Source of the DNA: Cybelea sp963824595
Lineage (GTDB): Bacteria; Vulcanimicrobiota; Vulcanimicrobiia; Vulcanimicrobiales; Vulcanimicrobiaceae
Direction of reading: 5' to 3'
NCBI GenBank assembly: GCA_963824595.1
Contig: CAWGPY010000002.1
Location: forward strand, 62,001-126,000
DNA length: 64,000 nt
In this document: positions 51,445 to 59,223 of the stretch, piece by piece
How positions within the stretch are numbered: the stretch's first letter is position 1
Layout: the number at the start of each line of letters is the position of its first letter
Program-made: the position numbers and the translations under genes
The notes under the pieces: model-generated
What the model saw: the letters and a program-made list of their open reading frames with translations, nothing else
What the model was told of the DNA's origin: nothing
Databases searched by the model: none

Positions 51445-53250
51445 CTAGGCCGTTAGGTCTTTGAACTGCGTCCGATAGAGCCGTGAGTACAGGCCGCCGC
51501 GCGCGAGCAGCGTCGCGTGGCGGCCCGACTCCACGATCTGCCCGCCGTCCACCACGAAGATGACGTCGGCCGCGAGCACCGTCGAGAGCCGGTGCGCGAT
51601 GACCAGGCTCGTGCGTCCGCGCAAGACCACCTCGAGCGCCTTTTGGATGGCGGCTTCGTTTTCGTAGTCGAGCGAGCTGGTAGCCTCGTCGAGGATGAGG
51701 ATGCGCGGATCCTTGAGGAGCACGCGCGCGATCGCGAGCCGCTGGCGCTCTCCGCCGGAGAGCTTGTGCCCGCGCTCGCCCACGACGGTGGCGTAGCCGT
51801 CGGGTAGCGACGCGATGAAATCCGCGATGTTGGCGGCGCGCGCGGCCGCCTCGAGCTCTGCGTCGCTCGCGTCGGGCTTGCCGTAGCGCAGATTGCTCGC
51901 GACGGTGTCGTGGAAGAGATACGTTTCCTGCGTCACGATGCCGATGTCGCGCCGCAGCGAGTCGAGCGTGACCGCCCGCAGGTCGTGCCCGTCAACCAAG
52001 ACGCGGCCGCCCTGCGGATCGTAAAAGCGCGGCACGAGCTGCGTGATCGTGGTCTTGCCGGCTCCCGACGGGCCCACGAACGCGGCGACCTCACCCGGGC
52101 GCACGTGGAACGAGATTCCTTTGAGCACCTCGCGGTCGCCGCCATAGGAGAAGACGACGTTTTCGAACGCGATGTCGCCCGTGACCGACGGCAGCGCGAC
52201 GGCGCCCGGCGGGTCGTACTCCTCGGGCGTCATGTCGAGGTAGTCGAAGATGCGTTCGAAGACGGCCAGCGCGCTGACGACCTGGATCTGAATGCCGGCT
52301 AACGCGGCGGCCGGTCCGTAGAGCCGCCCCTGGATGAACGAGACGAACGCCACGATGACGCCGACTTGCAGACCCGACGCTATCGCCAGCCATCCGCCGC
52401 CGAACCACACGAGCGCGGGGCCGACGACGACCATCGCCATCACCGACGCGATGAACCACCGGCCGACCATCGCGAGATCGATCTCGAGCTGCATGAGGCG
52501 CGTGCCCGAGGTATAGAAGCGCGCGCGCTCGTAAGCCTCGCGCGCGAACGACTTGATCAGCGTGATGCCGGAGATGGAGAGCGTCTCCTGCGTGATCGAC
52601 TCGATCTCGTCGCGCTTCTCGCGCGTTTTCTTGCGAATCTGATACATGCGGCGTCCCACCGGCCCGAGCGGGAACACCATGAGCGGCACGATCGCCACGG
52701 AGATCAGGGCCAGCCGCCAGTTCCAGACGAACATCGCCACGAGCGTCGTCGCGATGAGCACGACGTTGGTGACGATGGTCGTCAGCGTGCCGGTCACGAC
52801 GTTGTCGACGTTGTCAACGTCGTTGCTGACCCGGTTCATGATCTCGCCGGTCTTCGTGCCGGTGAAGAAGTTCAGCGGCATGCGGTGCAGGTGCGCGACG
52901 AGGCTAGTGCGGATGTCGCGCATGATGCCTTCGCCGACGACCGAATTGAGATAGCCCTGCAGCACGCCGATTCCCGACGAGAGCAAGGCCGAGCCGAGGA
53001 TGATCGCGACGCAGATCCCGAGCTCGCCGAGGTTGCGCCGCGGGATGGCCGAGTCGATGATCTGCGCGGTGACGAAGCCGGGCACGAGGCCGAGCGCCGC
53101 GGCAACGACGATGCACGCCAGCACCGTCGCCTGTTGCCGCCAATACGGAACGAAGAGCGCGCCCATTCGCTTCCAATCGACGCGCCGCTTCACTTTCGGT
53201 TTCTCGGGCTGATAGATGTTCGACCACATCAGCCCGTGCCCGGCCATCAT
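51445..53250 (-). CDS. ABC exporter, fused permease and ATPase
   Basis: A 601-residue half-transporter. The first ~330 residues hold six helices of the type 1 ABC exporter fold; the ATPase has Walker A GPSGAGKTT, the signature LSGGERQRLAIARVLL, Walker B ILILDEATSSLD and the switch His in IAHRLST. It is probably a homodimer exporting lipid, drug or peptide (MsbA/BmrA-like). It starts 2 bases after the VOC gene stop, on the same strand. Confidence 0.93.
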   Translation of the reverse strand: MMAGHGLMWSNIYQPEKPKVKRRVDWKRMGALFVPYWRQQATVLACIVVAAALGLVPGFVTAQIIDSAIPRRNLGELGICVAIILGSALLSSGIGVLQGYLNSVVGEGIMRDIRTSLVAHLHRMPLNFFTGTKTGEIMNRVSNDVDNVDNVVTGTLTTIVTNVVLIATTLVAMFVWNWRLALISVAIVPLMVFPLGPVGRRMYQIRKKTREKRDEIESITQETLSISGITLIKSFAREAYERARFYTSGTRLMQLEIDLAMVGRWFIASVMAMVVVGPALVWFGGGWLAIASGLQVGVIVAFVSFIQGRLYGPAAALAGIQIQVVSALAVFERIFDYLDMTPEEYDPPGAVALPSVTGDIAFENVVFSYGGDREVLKGISFHVRPGEVAAFVGPSGAGKTTITQLVPRFYDPQGGRVLVDGHDLRAVTLDSLRRDIGIVTQETYLFHDTVASNLRYGKPDASDAELEAAARAANIADFIASLPDGYATVVGERGHKLSGGERQRLAIARVLLKDPRILILDEATSSLDYENEAAIQKALEVVLRGRTSLVIAHRLSTVLAADVIFVVDGGQIVESGRHATLLARGGLYSRLYRTQFKDLTA

Positions 53251-53252
53251 GA

Positions 53253-53621
53253 CTAGTGGGGAACCGTCACCTGGTGGAGCGAGACCTTGTTGCCCTCGGC
53301 GTCGCTGAACGACGTGATCTTGCAGACCGGCGTCGCGTAGGGATCTTCGACCTCGATGCCCTTGCCGCGAAGGTTCGCGACCGCATCGTCGATATTGTCA
53401 ACCTCGAACACGATGCCCGACGCGCTTCCCGGCTCGCGGTCTTGCCATTCGTGCCAGAGGATGCTGAAGTAGCCGTTGCCGATCTTGGACTCGTTGTATT
53501 TCTCGACGCCGTCCTCTTCGAACGGCGCGCTGAACGTCAGCCCGAGGTTCTGCTCGTACCACTTGCGCAGCGCGGCGACGTCCTTCGAGGGATAGGCGGT
53601 AAAGGCGATTTCTTTGATCAC
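53253..53621 (-). CDS. VOC (glyoxalase/bleomycin-resistance) family protein
   Basis: A 122-residue protein with one pair of beta-alpha-beta-beta-beta units: FTAYPSKDVAALRKWYEQNLGL at the start and GIVFEVDNIDDAV then SFSDAEGNKVSLHQ at the end. Members are metal enzymes or resistance proteins; the usual metal ligands are only partly present, so the role is uncertain. It is close to the ABC exporter, so a link to resistance is possible. Confidence 0.85.
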   Translation of the reverse strand: MIKEIAFTAYPSKDVAALRKWYEQNLGLTFSAPFEEDGVEKYNESKIGNGYFSILWHEWQDREPGSASGIVFEVDNIDDAVANLRGKGIEVEDPYATPVCKITSFSDAEGNKVSLHQVTVPH

Positions 53622-53704
53622 GGGCTTCTCCTACTCTAGAGCTCTAGGTTCTAGGCTAAACAGCCCGCCGCCACTTCCCGTTGCAATCGTCTGAGTGTCC
53701 TTCG

Positions 53705-53745
53705 CCCTTCGACTACGGCGCTTCGCGCCTCCGCTCAGGATGACA
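53705..53745 (+). repeat. REP-like element overlapping the dnaJ stop codon
   Basis: The copy runs CCCTTCGACTACGGCG then CTTCGCGCC and GCTCAGGATGACA, with a GGCGC-TTC-GCGCC hairpin. Its end covers 53735-53745, and the dnaJ TGA is read from the repeat's own GCTCAGGATGACA in reverse. Confidence 0.7.
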
Positions 53746-54754
53746 CGGTGCGGAGGGAGGCGAGCTCTTTGAAGAGCTCCTTTTCTGCGCTCGAGAGATT
53801 CTGCGGCAGCTGACCGATCAACCGAACGTATTGATCGCCGGCGCCTTTGCCTTTGATCTGCGGCATTCCGCGGCCGCTCAGGCGCAGCAGGCGGTTGTTC
53901 TGCGTGCCGGCGGGTATGGTCATCGCAACCTGGCCGCTGAGCGTGGGCACGTCCACCTCGCCGCCGAGCACGAGGTCGTAAATGCTGACCGGCAGGTCAA
54001 CGTAGAGATCGTCGCCGCGCCGCTTATACGTCGGATCGTCTTGCATGCGGACGATCAGGTGCAGGTCGCCGTTGGGGCCGCCGTTGACGCCCGCTCCGCC
54101 CTGACCGGCGAGACGGATGCGCTGGCCCTCGCCGATGCCCTTGGGAATCGTCACCTCGAATCGCTTGTTGAGCAGCACGCGTCCCGTTCCGTGACACTGC
54201 GAACACAGCCGGCCGCCTTCGGTGCCGGTGCCGTGACAACGCGGACAGACGTCCTCGATCTGCAGCGAGACCGACTTGGTGCCGCCGCCGTACACGTCGC
54301 GCAGTCCGAGGTCGATCGTGGTCTCGAGATCCTGGCCGCGAAACGCTCGCGAGCGGCTTTGACTCGCCGCGCCCGGGCGCCGCTGCTGCCCCATGCCGGA
54401 GAAGAAGACGTCGAAGAAATCGGAGAATCCGCTGGGGCCGCCGGTGCCGCCGCCCATGTCGAACTCGAACTCTTCGCCGTTGACGTTGGTGCGGTAACGG
54501 CGCTGCTGTTCGGCCTGATGCGACGCCTGCTGCCAGTTCGGGCCGAGAACGTCGTACTTCTTACGCTTCTCCTGATCGCCGAGAACCTCGTAGGCCTCGG
54601 AGATCTCCTTGAATCGCTCCTCGGCCTCTTTCGGATTCTTGAGGTTGGCGTCGGGATGCCACTTGCGCGCCAGCTTGCGATACGCGGACTTGATGTCTTT
54701 CTCGCCCGCGTTCTTGGGAACGCCGAGCACCGCGTAATAGTCCTTGAAGTTCAT
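53735..54754 (-). CDS. dnaJ: DnaJ-type chaperone with a reduced zinc finger
   Basis: A 339-residue co-chaperone that stimulates DnaK. The J domain holds the HPD tripeptide in KWHPDANLKNP; a Gly/Phe-rich linker follows (GGGTGGPSGFSDFFD). The zinc region has only two CxxCxGxG repeats (CPRCHGTG and CSQCHGTG) instead of four. The substrate-binding C-terminal domains are present. It follows grpE by 7 bases and ends inside a repeat. Order is dnaK-grpE-dnaJ. Confidence 0.9.
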   Translation of the reverse strand: MNFKDYYAVLGVPKNAGEKDIKSAYRKLARKWHPDANLKNPKEAEERFKEISEAYEVLGDQEKRKKYDVLGPNWQQASHQAEQQRRYRTNVNGEEFEFDMGGGTGGPSGFSDFFDVFFSGMGQQRRPGAASQSRSRAFRGQDLETTIDLGLRDVYGGGTKSVSLQIEDVCPRCHGTGTEGGRLCSQCHGTGRVLLNKRFEVTIPKGIGEGQRIRLAGQGGAGVNGGPNGDLHLIVRMQDDPTYKRRGDDLYVDLPVSIYDLVLGGEVDVPTLSGQVAMTIPAGTQNNRLLRLSGRGMPQIKGKGAGDQYVRLIGQLPQNLSSAEKELFKELASLRTVSS

Positions 54755-54761
54755 GCGGAGC

Positions 54762-55286
54762 TTAGCCGGCGTGCTTGGCGACGATCACCTTCGCCGGACG
54801 CAGCAGTTCGTCGCCGAGCTTGTAGCCTTTCTCGGTGACCTCGACGACCGTGTCGTCGGCCATTCCGTCGGCGGGGGCGGTGCCCACCGCCTCGGCGACG
54901 TGCGGATCGAACGGCTGGCCCCGCACCTCGATCGCCTTCACGCCCTCGCTGGAGAGCACGGCCTCGAAGCCGCGCAGCGTCTGCTCGACGCCGCCGCGCA
55001 GCGTGTCGCCGCCCGCGTTGGATTCGACGGCGCGTTGGAGGTTGTCGAGCACCGGAAGGAGCCGCTCGAGCAGCATCCTGCGGCGCGAGGCGACGATCGA
55101 ATCCATGTCGCGCTGGATTCGCTTTTTGTAGTTATCGAAATCCGCGACCGCCAACAAGAACTTGCCGTAGTTCTCGTCGGCGCGCGCGGTAGCCGCGGCG
55201 AGCTGCTCTTCGAGCGTCGCCGCGGCCGTGTCTTCGAGCGAGGCCTCTCCGGCCTCGGTCCGCAGGACCGATGGATCGTCGGACAT
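54762..55286 (-). CDS. grpE: Nucleotide exchange factor GrpE
   Basis: A 174-residue homodimeric factor that releases ADP from DnaK. The long coiled-coil helix is visible (EEQLAAATARADENYGKFLLAVADFDNYKKR), followed by LLPVLDNLQRAV and the beta-domain FDPHVAEAVGT and EVTEKGYKLGDELLRPAKVIV. ATG at 55286 is chosen; an in-frame GTG sits 6 bases upstream. It lies 15 bases after dnaK. Confidence 0.94.
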   Translation of the reverse strand: MSDDPSVLRTEAGEASLEDTAAATLEEQLAAATARADENYGKFLLAVADFDNYKKRIQRDMDSIVASRRRMLLERLLPVLDNLQRAVESNAGGDTLRGGVEQTLRGFEAVLSSEGVKAIEVRGQPFDPHVAEAVGTAPADGMADDTVVEVTEKGYKLGDELLRPAKVIVAKHAG

Positions 55287-55301
55287 TGACACCGTCAGAG
55301 A

Positions 55302-57149
55302 CTACTGAGCTTCTTTGAACTCGGCGTCGATGACGTCGTCTCCGCCCGTTCCCGCGGCGGCGCCGTTGCCGCTCGGAGCCCCTTCGCCCGCGGCGGACTG
55401 CTCGGCTTGCGGTCCCGCGGCCTTATAGAGGAGCTCGGCCATCTTGTAGCTCGCCTGTTGCAGCGCATCGATCGCCGGTTTGATCTCGGCGGCGGTGCCG
55501 TTCTCGCTGACGCGCTTGAGCTCGGCGAGCGCAGCCTCGACCTCGCCGCGCGCGGAAGAGTCGAGCTTCTCGCCGACTTCCTTGAGCGACTTCTCGGTCG
55601 AATAGATCAGGCTCGACGCCTGGTTGCGAACCTCGGCCTCGTCGCGCCTGGCCTTGTCGGCCTCGGCCTGCACCTCGGAATCGCGGACCATGCGATCGAC
55701 TTCCTCTTTCGAGAGATTCGTCGAGGCCGTGATCGTGATCGCCTGTTCCTTGCCCGTCCCGAGATCCTTCGCGCTGACGTTCACGATGCCGTTGGCATCA
55801 ATGTTGAACGTCACTTCGATCTGGGGAACGCCGCGCGGCGCCGGCGGAATGCCCTCGAGGCGGAAACGCCCGAGCGTCTTGTTGTCGTTCGCCATCTGGC
55901 GCTCGCCCTGGAGCACGTGGATGTCGACCGACGTCTGACCGTCCTCGGCGGTGGTGAAGATCTGCGACTTCTTCGTGGGGATCGTCGTGTTGCGATCGAT
56001 CAGCTTGGTCATGACCCCGCCGAGGGTCTCGAGACCCAGCGAGAGCGGCGTCACGTCGAGCAGCACAACGTCGCGGACTTCGCCGGCGAGCACGCCGGCC
56101 TGGATCGCCGCACCGATCGCGACGACTTCGTCGGGATTGACGGTGAGGTTGGGATCCTTGCCCGTGAGCTTGCGGACGAGCTCCTGAATGACCGGCATGC
56201 GCGTCGCGCCGCCGACCATGATGACCTCGTCGATCTTGGAGATGTCGAGCTTGGCGTCGGCGATCGCGCTGCGGAACGGGCCGATGCAGCGATCGGTGAG
56301 ATCGCTGGTCAGCTCCTCGAACTTCGCGCGGGTCAGCGTGTAGTCGAGGTGCTTCGGGCCGTCCTGATCGGCGGTGACGAACGGCAGGTTGATGTTCGTC
56401 TGCACCACCGACGACAGTTCGATCTTCGCCTTTTCGGCGGCTTCGGTGAGCCGCTGCATGGCCTGCTTGTCTTTGCTGAGGTCCACGCCCTGATCGCGGC
56501 GGAACTGGTCCACGAGCCACTCGACGATGCGGTGGTCGTAGTCGTCGCCGCCCAGATGCGTGTCGCCGTTGGTCGCCTTCACCTCGAAGACGCCGTCGCC
56601 GACTTCGAGAATCGAAACGTCGTACGTTCCGCCGCCGAGATCCCACACGAGGATCGTCTCGTTGCCTTTTTTCTCGAGGCCGTAGGCGAGCGCCGCGGCC
56701 GTCGGCTCGTTGATGATGCGCAAAACGTCGAGGCCGGCGATCTTACCGGCGTCCTTCGTTGCTTGGCGCTGGGAATCGTTGAAGTAGGCGGGCACGGTGA
56801 TGACCGCTTTGGTCACGCGCTCGCCCAGATAGTTGCTCGCGTCGTTGACGAGCTTCTGCAAAATCATCGCCGAGATCTCTTGCGGCGTGTAATCCTTGCC
56901 GTCGATCTTGACGTGATAGTCGCCCTCACCCATGTGGCGTTTGATCGAGCTGATCGTGCGCTCGGGATTCGTGATCGCCTGGCGCTTCGCGAGCTGGCCG
57001 ACGAGTCTCTCGCCGGTCTTCGTGAAAGCGACAACCGAAGGCGTCGTACGCGAGCCCTCGGCGTTGGGAATTACGACGGGCGACGTGCCCTCCATAACGG
57101 CGACGACCGAGTTGGTCGTGCCGAGGTCGATACCGACCGTTTTAGCCAT
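55302..57149 (-). CDS. dnaK: Chaperone DnaK (Hsp70)
   Basis: A 615-residue Hsp70. ATPase motifs: GIDLGTTNSVVAVMEG, IINEPTAAALAYGLEKKG, and WDLGGGTYDVSILEVGDG. The substrate-binding domain and the C-terminal tail ending DDVIDAEFKEAQ are present. ATG at 57149 with AACGAGG 12 bases upstream. A -10-like TAATAG is near 57174. The upstream region 57150-57440 shows no CIRCE (HrcA) site; it holds an imperfect palindrome at 57312-57333, a hairpin and a repeat copy. Confidence 0.97.
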   Translation of the reverse strand: MAKTVGIDLGTTNSVVAVMEGTSPVVIPNAEGSRTTPSVVAFTKTGERLVGQLAKRQAITNPERTISSIKRHMGEGDYHVKIDGKDYTPQEISAMILQKLVNDASNYLGERVTKAVITVPAYFNDSQRQATKDAGKIAGLDVLRIINEPTAAALAYGLEKKGNETILVWDLGGGTYDVSILEVGDGVFEVKATNGDTHLGGDDYDHRIVEWLVDQFRRDQGVDLSKDKQAMQRLTEAAEKAKIELSSVVQTNINLPFVTADQDGPKHLDYTLTRAKFEELTSDLTDRCIGPFRSAIADAKLDISKIDEVIMVGGATRMPVIQELVRKLTGKDPNLTVNPDEVVAIGAAIQAGVLAGEVRDVVLLDVTPLSLGLETLGGVMTKLIDRNTTIPTKKSQIFTTAEDGQTSVDIHVLQGERQMANDNKTLGRFRLEGIPPAPRGVPQIEVTFNIDANGIVNVSAKDLGTGKEQAITITASTNLSKEEVDRMVRDSEVQAEADKARRDEAEVRNQASSLIYSTEKSLKEVGEKLDSSARGEVEAALAELKRVSENGTAAEIKPAIDALQQASYKMAELLYKAAGPQAEQSAAGEGAPSGNGAAAGTGGDDVIDAEFKEAQ

Positions 57150-57344
57150 AAAATTTTCGTACCTCGTTCTATTAGATTTTCCGACTGCTCGGGACCAGCT
57201 TTGCCGGCGATCGCGCGAGGCCGAGGTGAAAGCCCGCGCCGGAACTCCGGCGGCGCCTTGCCGCTTACGGCAGACCGGATTGCGATACCGCACCATCATA
57301 CACGATGGGCGGTAGGAGTTGTTTCACTCCCTACGACACGAGCA

Positions 57345-57405
57345 AGGGGCCCGCGGTTGCAGGCCCCTCCTTTCGACTACGCGCCCTGCGGGCGCTCCGC
57401 TCAAG
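57345..57405. repeat. Hairpin and divergent REP-like element upstream of dnaK
   Basis: AGGGGCC (57345-57351) pairs with GGCCCCT (57362-57368). Immediately after, CTTTCGACTAC, a GCGCCC-TGC-GGGCGC hairpin and GCTCAAGAC form a diverged copy of the repeat family. The combined structure separates htrA from dnaK and may terminate htrA transcription. Confidence 0.5.
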
Positions 57406-57440
57406 ACTGCGCGCCTGCGGCGCTTGCCGCTAAGGTATTT

Positions 57441-58718
57441 TTAGGGTTGCTGGTCCTCGGGCTGCTGGCCCTGGGGCTGCTGCTGTTCCGGCCCCTGGGG
57501 CTGCTGCTGCTGCTGCTGAGAGACCGGCTGCTCGGCCGGGGTCTCGCCGAGTTTGATGGCGACGAACTTCTTCATCCCCTGCGACCAGACGTTGAGTCGG
57601 ATGGTGTCGCCCGGCTTCTTCGCGGCGATGTAGTTGTGCAGGCTCTTGATGTCGTTGAAGTCCTTGCCGTCGGCCTGAAGGATCACGTCGCCCGGCTGGA
57701 TGCCCGCCTGGTCGGCCGGCGATCCGGAGAAGACCTGCTGCACCGCGACGCCGCCGCCGCCGTTGTAACCGATCTGGTTCTTCACGCCCGCAGTCAACGT
57801 GGCCATGTAGATGCCGAGGAAACCGGTGTCGGTGCCCTGGTGCGCGCCCGGGTTTTTCTGGAGGGCGGCGACCACGGTGCGAACGGTGTTCGACGGAATT
57901 GCGAACCCGATGCCCTGCGCGTACGCCGACTTCACGGTGGATTGGTTCATGCCGATCACGCGGCCGTCAATGTCAATGAGCGGGCCGCCGGAGTTCCCCG
58001 GGTTGATCGGCGCCGACGTCTGTAGCAGACCCTTGAAGTCGATCTCGCCGCCGTTCTCGGTGGGGATCGGTTCGGACCGGTTGAACGCGGAGACGACGCC
58101 CACCGTCACGGTCTGTTGCAGCTGCAGCGGTTCGCCGATCGCGATCGCCCACTGTCCCTGCTCCAGCTTGCTGGAATCCGCCAGGTCGAGCGGGGGCGGC
58201 AGCTTCGAATAGTTGTCTACCCTGATCATGCCGACGTCGGCCGCGAGGTTGTACGCGACGACCCGCGCCGGCACGCGGTCGCCGTTCGCGAAGACGACGG
58301 TGAGCTTCGTGACCTTGCCGCCGTTGGGCGGCTGTAAGACGTGCGCGTTGGTCACGATGTCGCCGTGCGTGTCGATGACGAAGCCCGAGCCCGACGCCTC
58401 GCCCTTGTAGGGCTGGACGATTCCCGGCCCCTGGCCGCCGAAGAACTGCTGGAAGAACGGATCGGCCGGAATAACCTGCTGTCCGTTGACCTGCTCGCTG
58501 ATCGCGACGACCGACGACTTCGTGCGCTTGACGGCGCTCACGATGCGATCTTGGTCGCTGACGCCGCTGAGCGGCACCGCGGCCAGCGCGGGCGGCGTGC
58601 GATTCGGCCCCGTCGCGCCGCCAAAGTGGCTGCTCGCGTAGAGCATCATGAGGAAGCTTCCCACAACGGCGCCCACTAGCCCGACAATGATCGTGGGCAG
58701 TATACGATTGTTCACCAT
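57441..58718 (-). CDS. HtrA/DegP-type serine protease with PDZ domain
   Basis: A 425-residue membrane-anchored protease for misfolded envelope proteins. One N-terminal helix (TIIVGLVGAVVGSFLMMLYA), then the trypsin fold with His in TNAHVLQP, Asp in AADVGMIRV and Ser in PGNSGGPLIDI. One PDZ domain follows (GVAVQQVFSGSPADQAGIQPGDVIL). The C-terminal tail is Gln/Pro-rich (QQQQQQPQGPEQQQ). ATG at 58718. Upstream of the dnaK genes, it fits an envelope-stress function. Confidence 0.93.
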   Translation of the reverse strand: MVNNRILPTIIVGLVGAVVGSFLMMLYASSHFGGATGPNRTPPALAAVPLSGVSDQDRIVSAVKRTKSSVVAISEQVNGQQVIPADPFFQQFFGGQGPGIVQPYKGEASGSGFVIDTHGDIVTNAHVLQPPNGGKVTKLTVVFANGDRVPARVVAYNLAADVGMIRVDNYSKLPPPLDLADSSKLEQGQWAIAIGEPLQLQQTVTVGVVSAFNRSEPIPTENGGEIDFKGLLQTSAPINPGNSGGPLIDIDGRVIGMNQSTVKSAYAQGIGFAIPSNTVRTVVAALQKNPGAHQGTDTGFLGIYMATLTAGVKNQIGYNGGGGVAVQQVFSGSPADQAGIQPGDVILQADGKDFNDIKSLHNYIAAKKPGDTIRLNVWSQGMKKFVAIKLGETPAEQPVSQQQQQQPQGPEQQQPQGQQPEDQQP

Positions 58719-58822
58719 CTCAAACCCATTCCGTGTTCGTAAGTGCTTTTCTGCCACCCAACTACTCGAATAACGGAAAAAAGTCTCAGTTGGTCGCGGA
58801 AACTCCCCGAAAGCGAGCGAGC

Positions 58823-59149
58823 CTACAGCCGAAGGAGCTCGTCGCAGCGGGCCATCGCGGTCGCCGCGTCGGGCGTTCCCCGCGTCGGGGTCGGCTCCTC
58901 GGGCCAGAGGGCGTCGGGCAAGCGCCGCAGCAGCGCCTGGCGCACGCACTCGAGGCGCTCGTCGTGGAGCTGCAGCAGGCGCATCTGGATCAGCAGACGG
59001 GCCTGGCGGAGGGCCCGGCGCGAGAAGATCTGGTCGGGAGTGAGGGCGGCCGGCGAGGGCCGCGCGGACGGCTGCGGCGAGGGCGGGGACGGCGGAGCGG
59101 CCGTCCCGGTCGCGAGCAGCATCGCGAGCAATACGCAGAGTTTCGTCAT
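58823..59149 (-). CDS. Small exported helical protein
   Basis: A 108-residue protein with a signal peptide (MTKLCVLLAMLLATGTA) and a Pro/Ser-rich linker, then two or three charged helices (FSRRALRQARLLIQMRLLQLHDERLECVRQ broken by gaps). It vaguely recalls Spy/CpxP-type periplasmic proteins, but there is no firm match. GGAGG lies 8 bases before the ATG at 59149. It precedes htrA on the same strand with a ~100-base gap containing a T6 run. Confidence 0.68.
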   Translation of the reverse strand: MTKLCVLLAMLLATGTAAPPSPPSPQPSARPSPAALTPDQIFSRRALRQARLLIQMRLLQLHDERLECVRQALLRRLPDALWPEEPTPTRGTPDAATAMARCDELLRL

Positions 59150-59223
59150 TTCGGCTACCTCCGGCACCGCAATTCACGCCGGCGGCGCGGGGGAGCAAGG
59201 CTGCGGAGCCAAAAGGACCGCTC

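Noticed and set aside
57150..57440. Possible CIRCE (HrcA) element before dnaK
   Set aside because: The palindrome near 57312-57333 does not have the TTAGCACTC-N9-GAGTGCTAA sequence and has a bulge.
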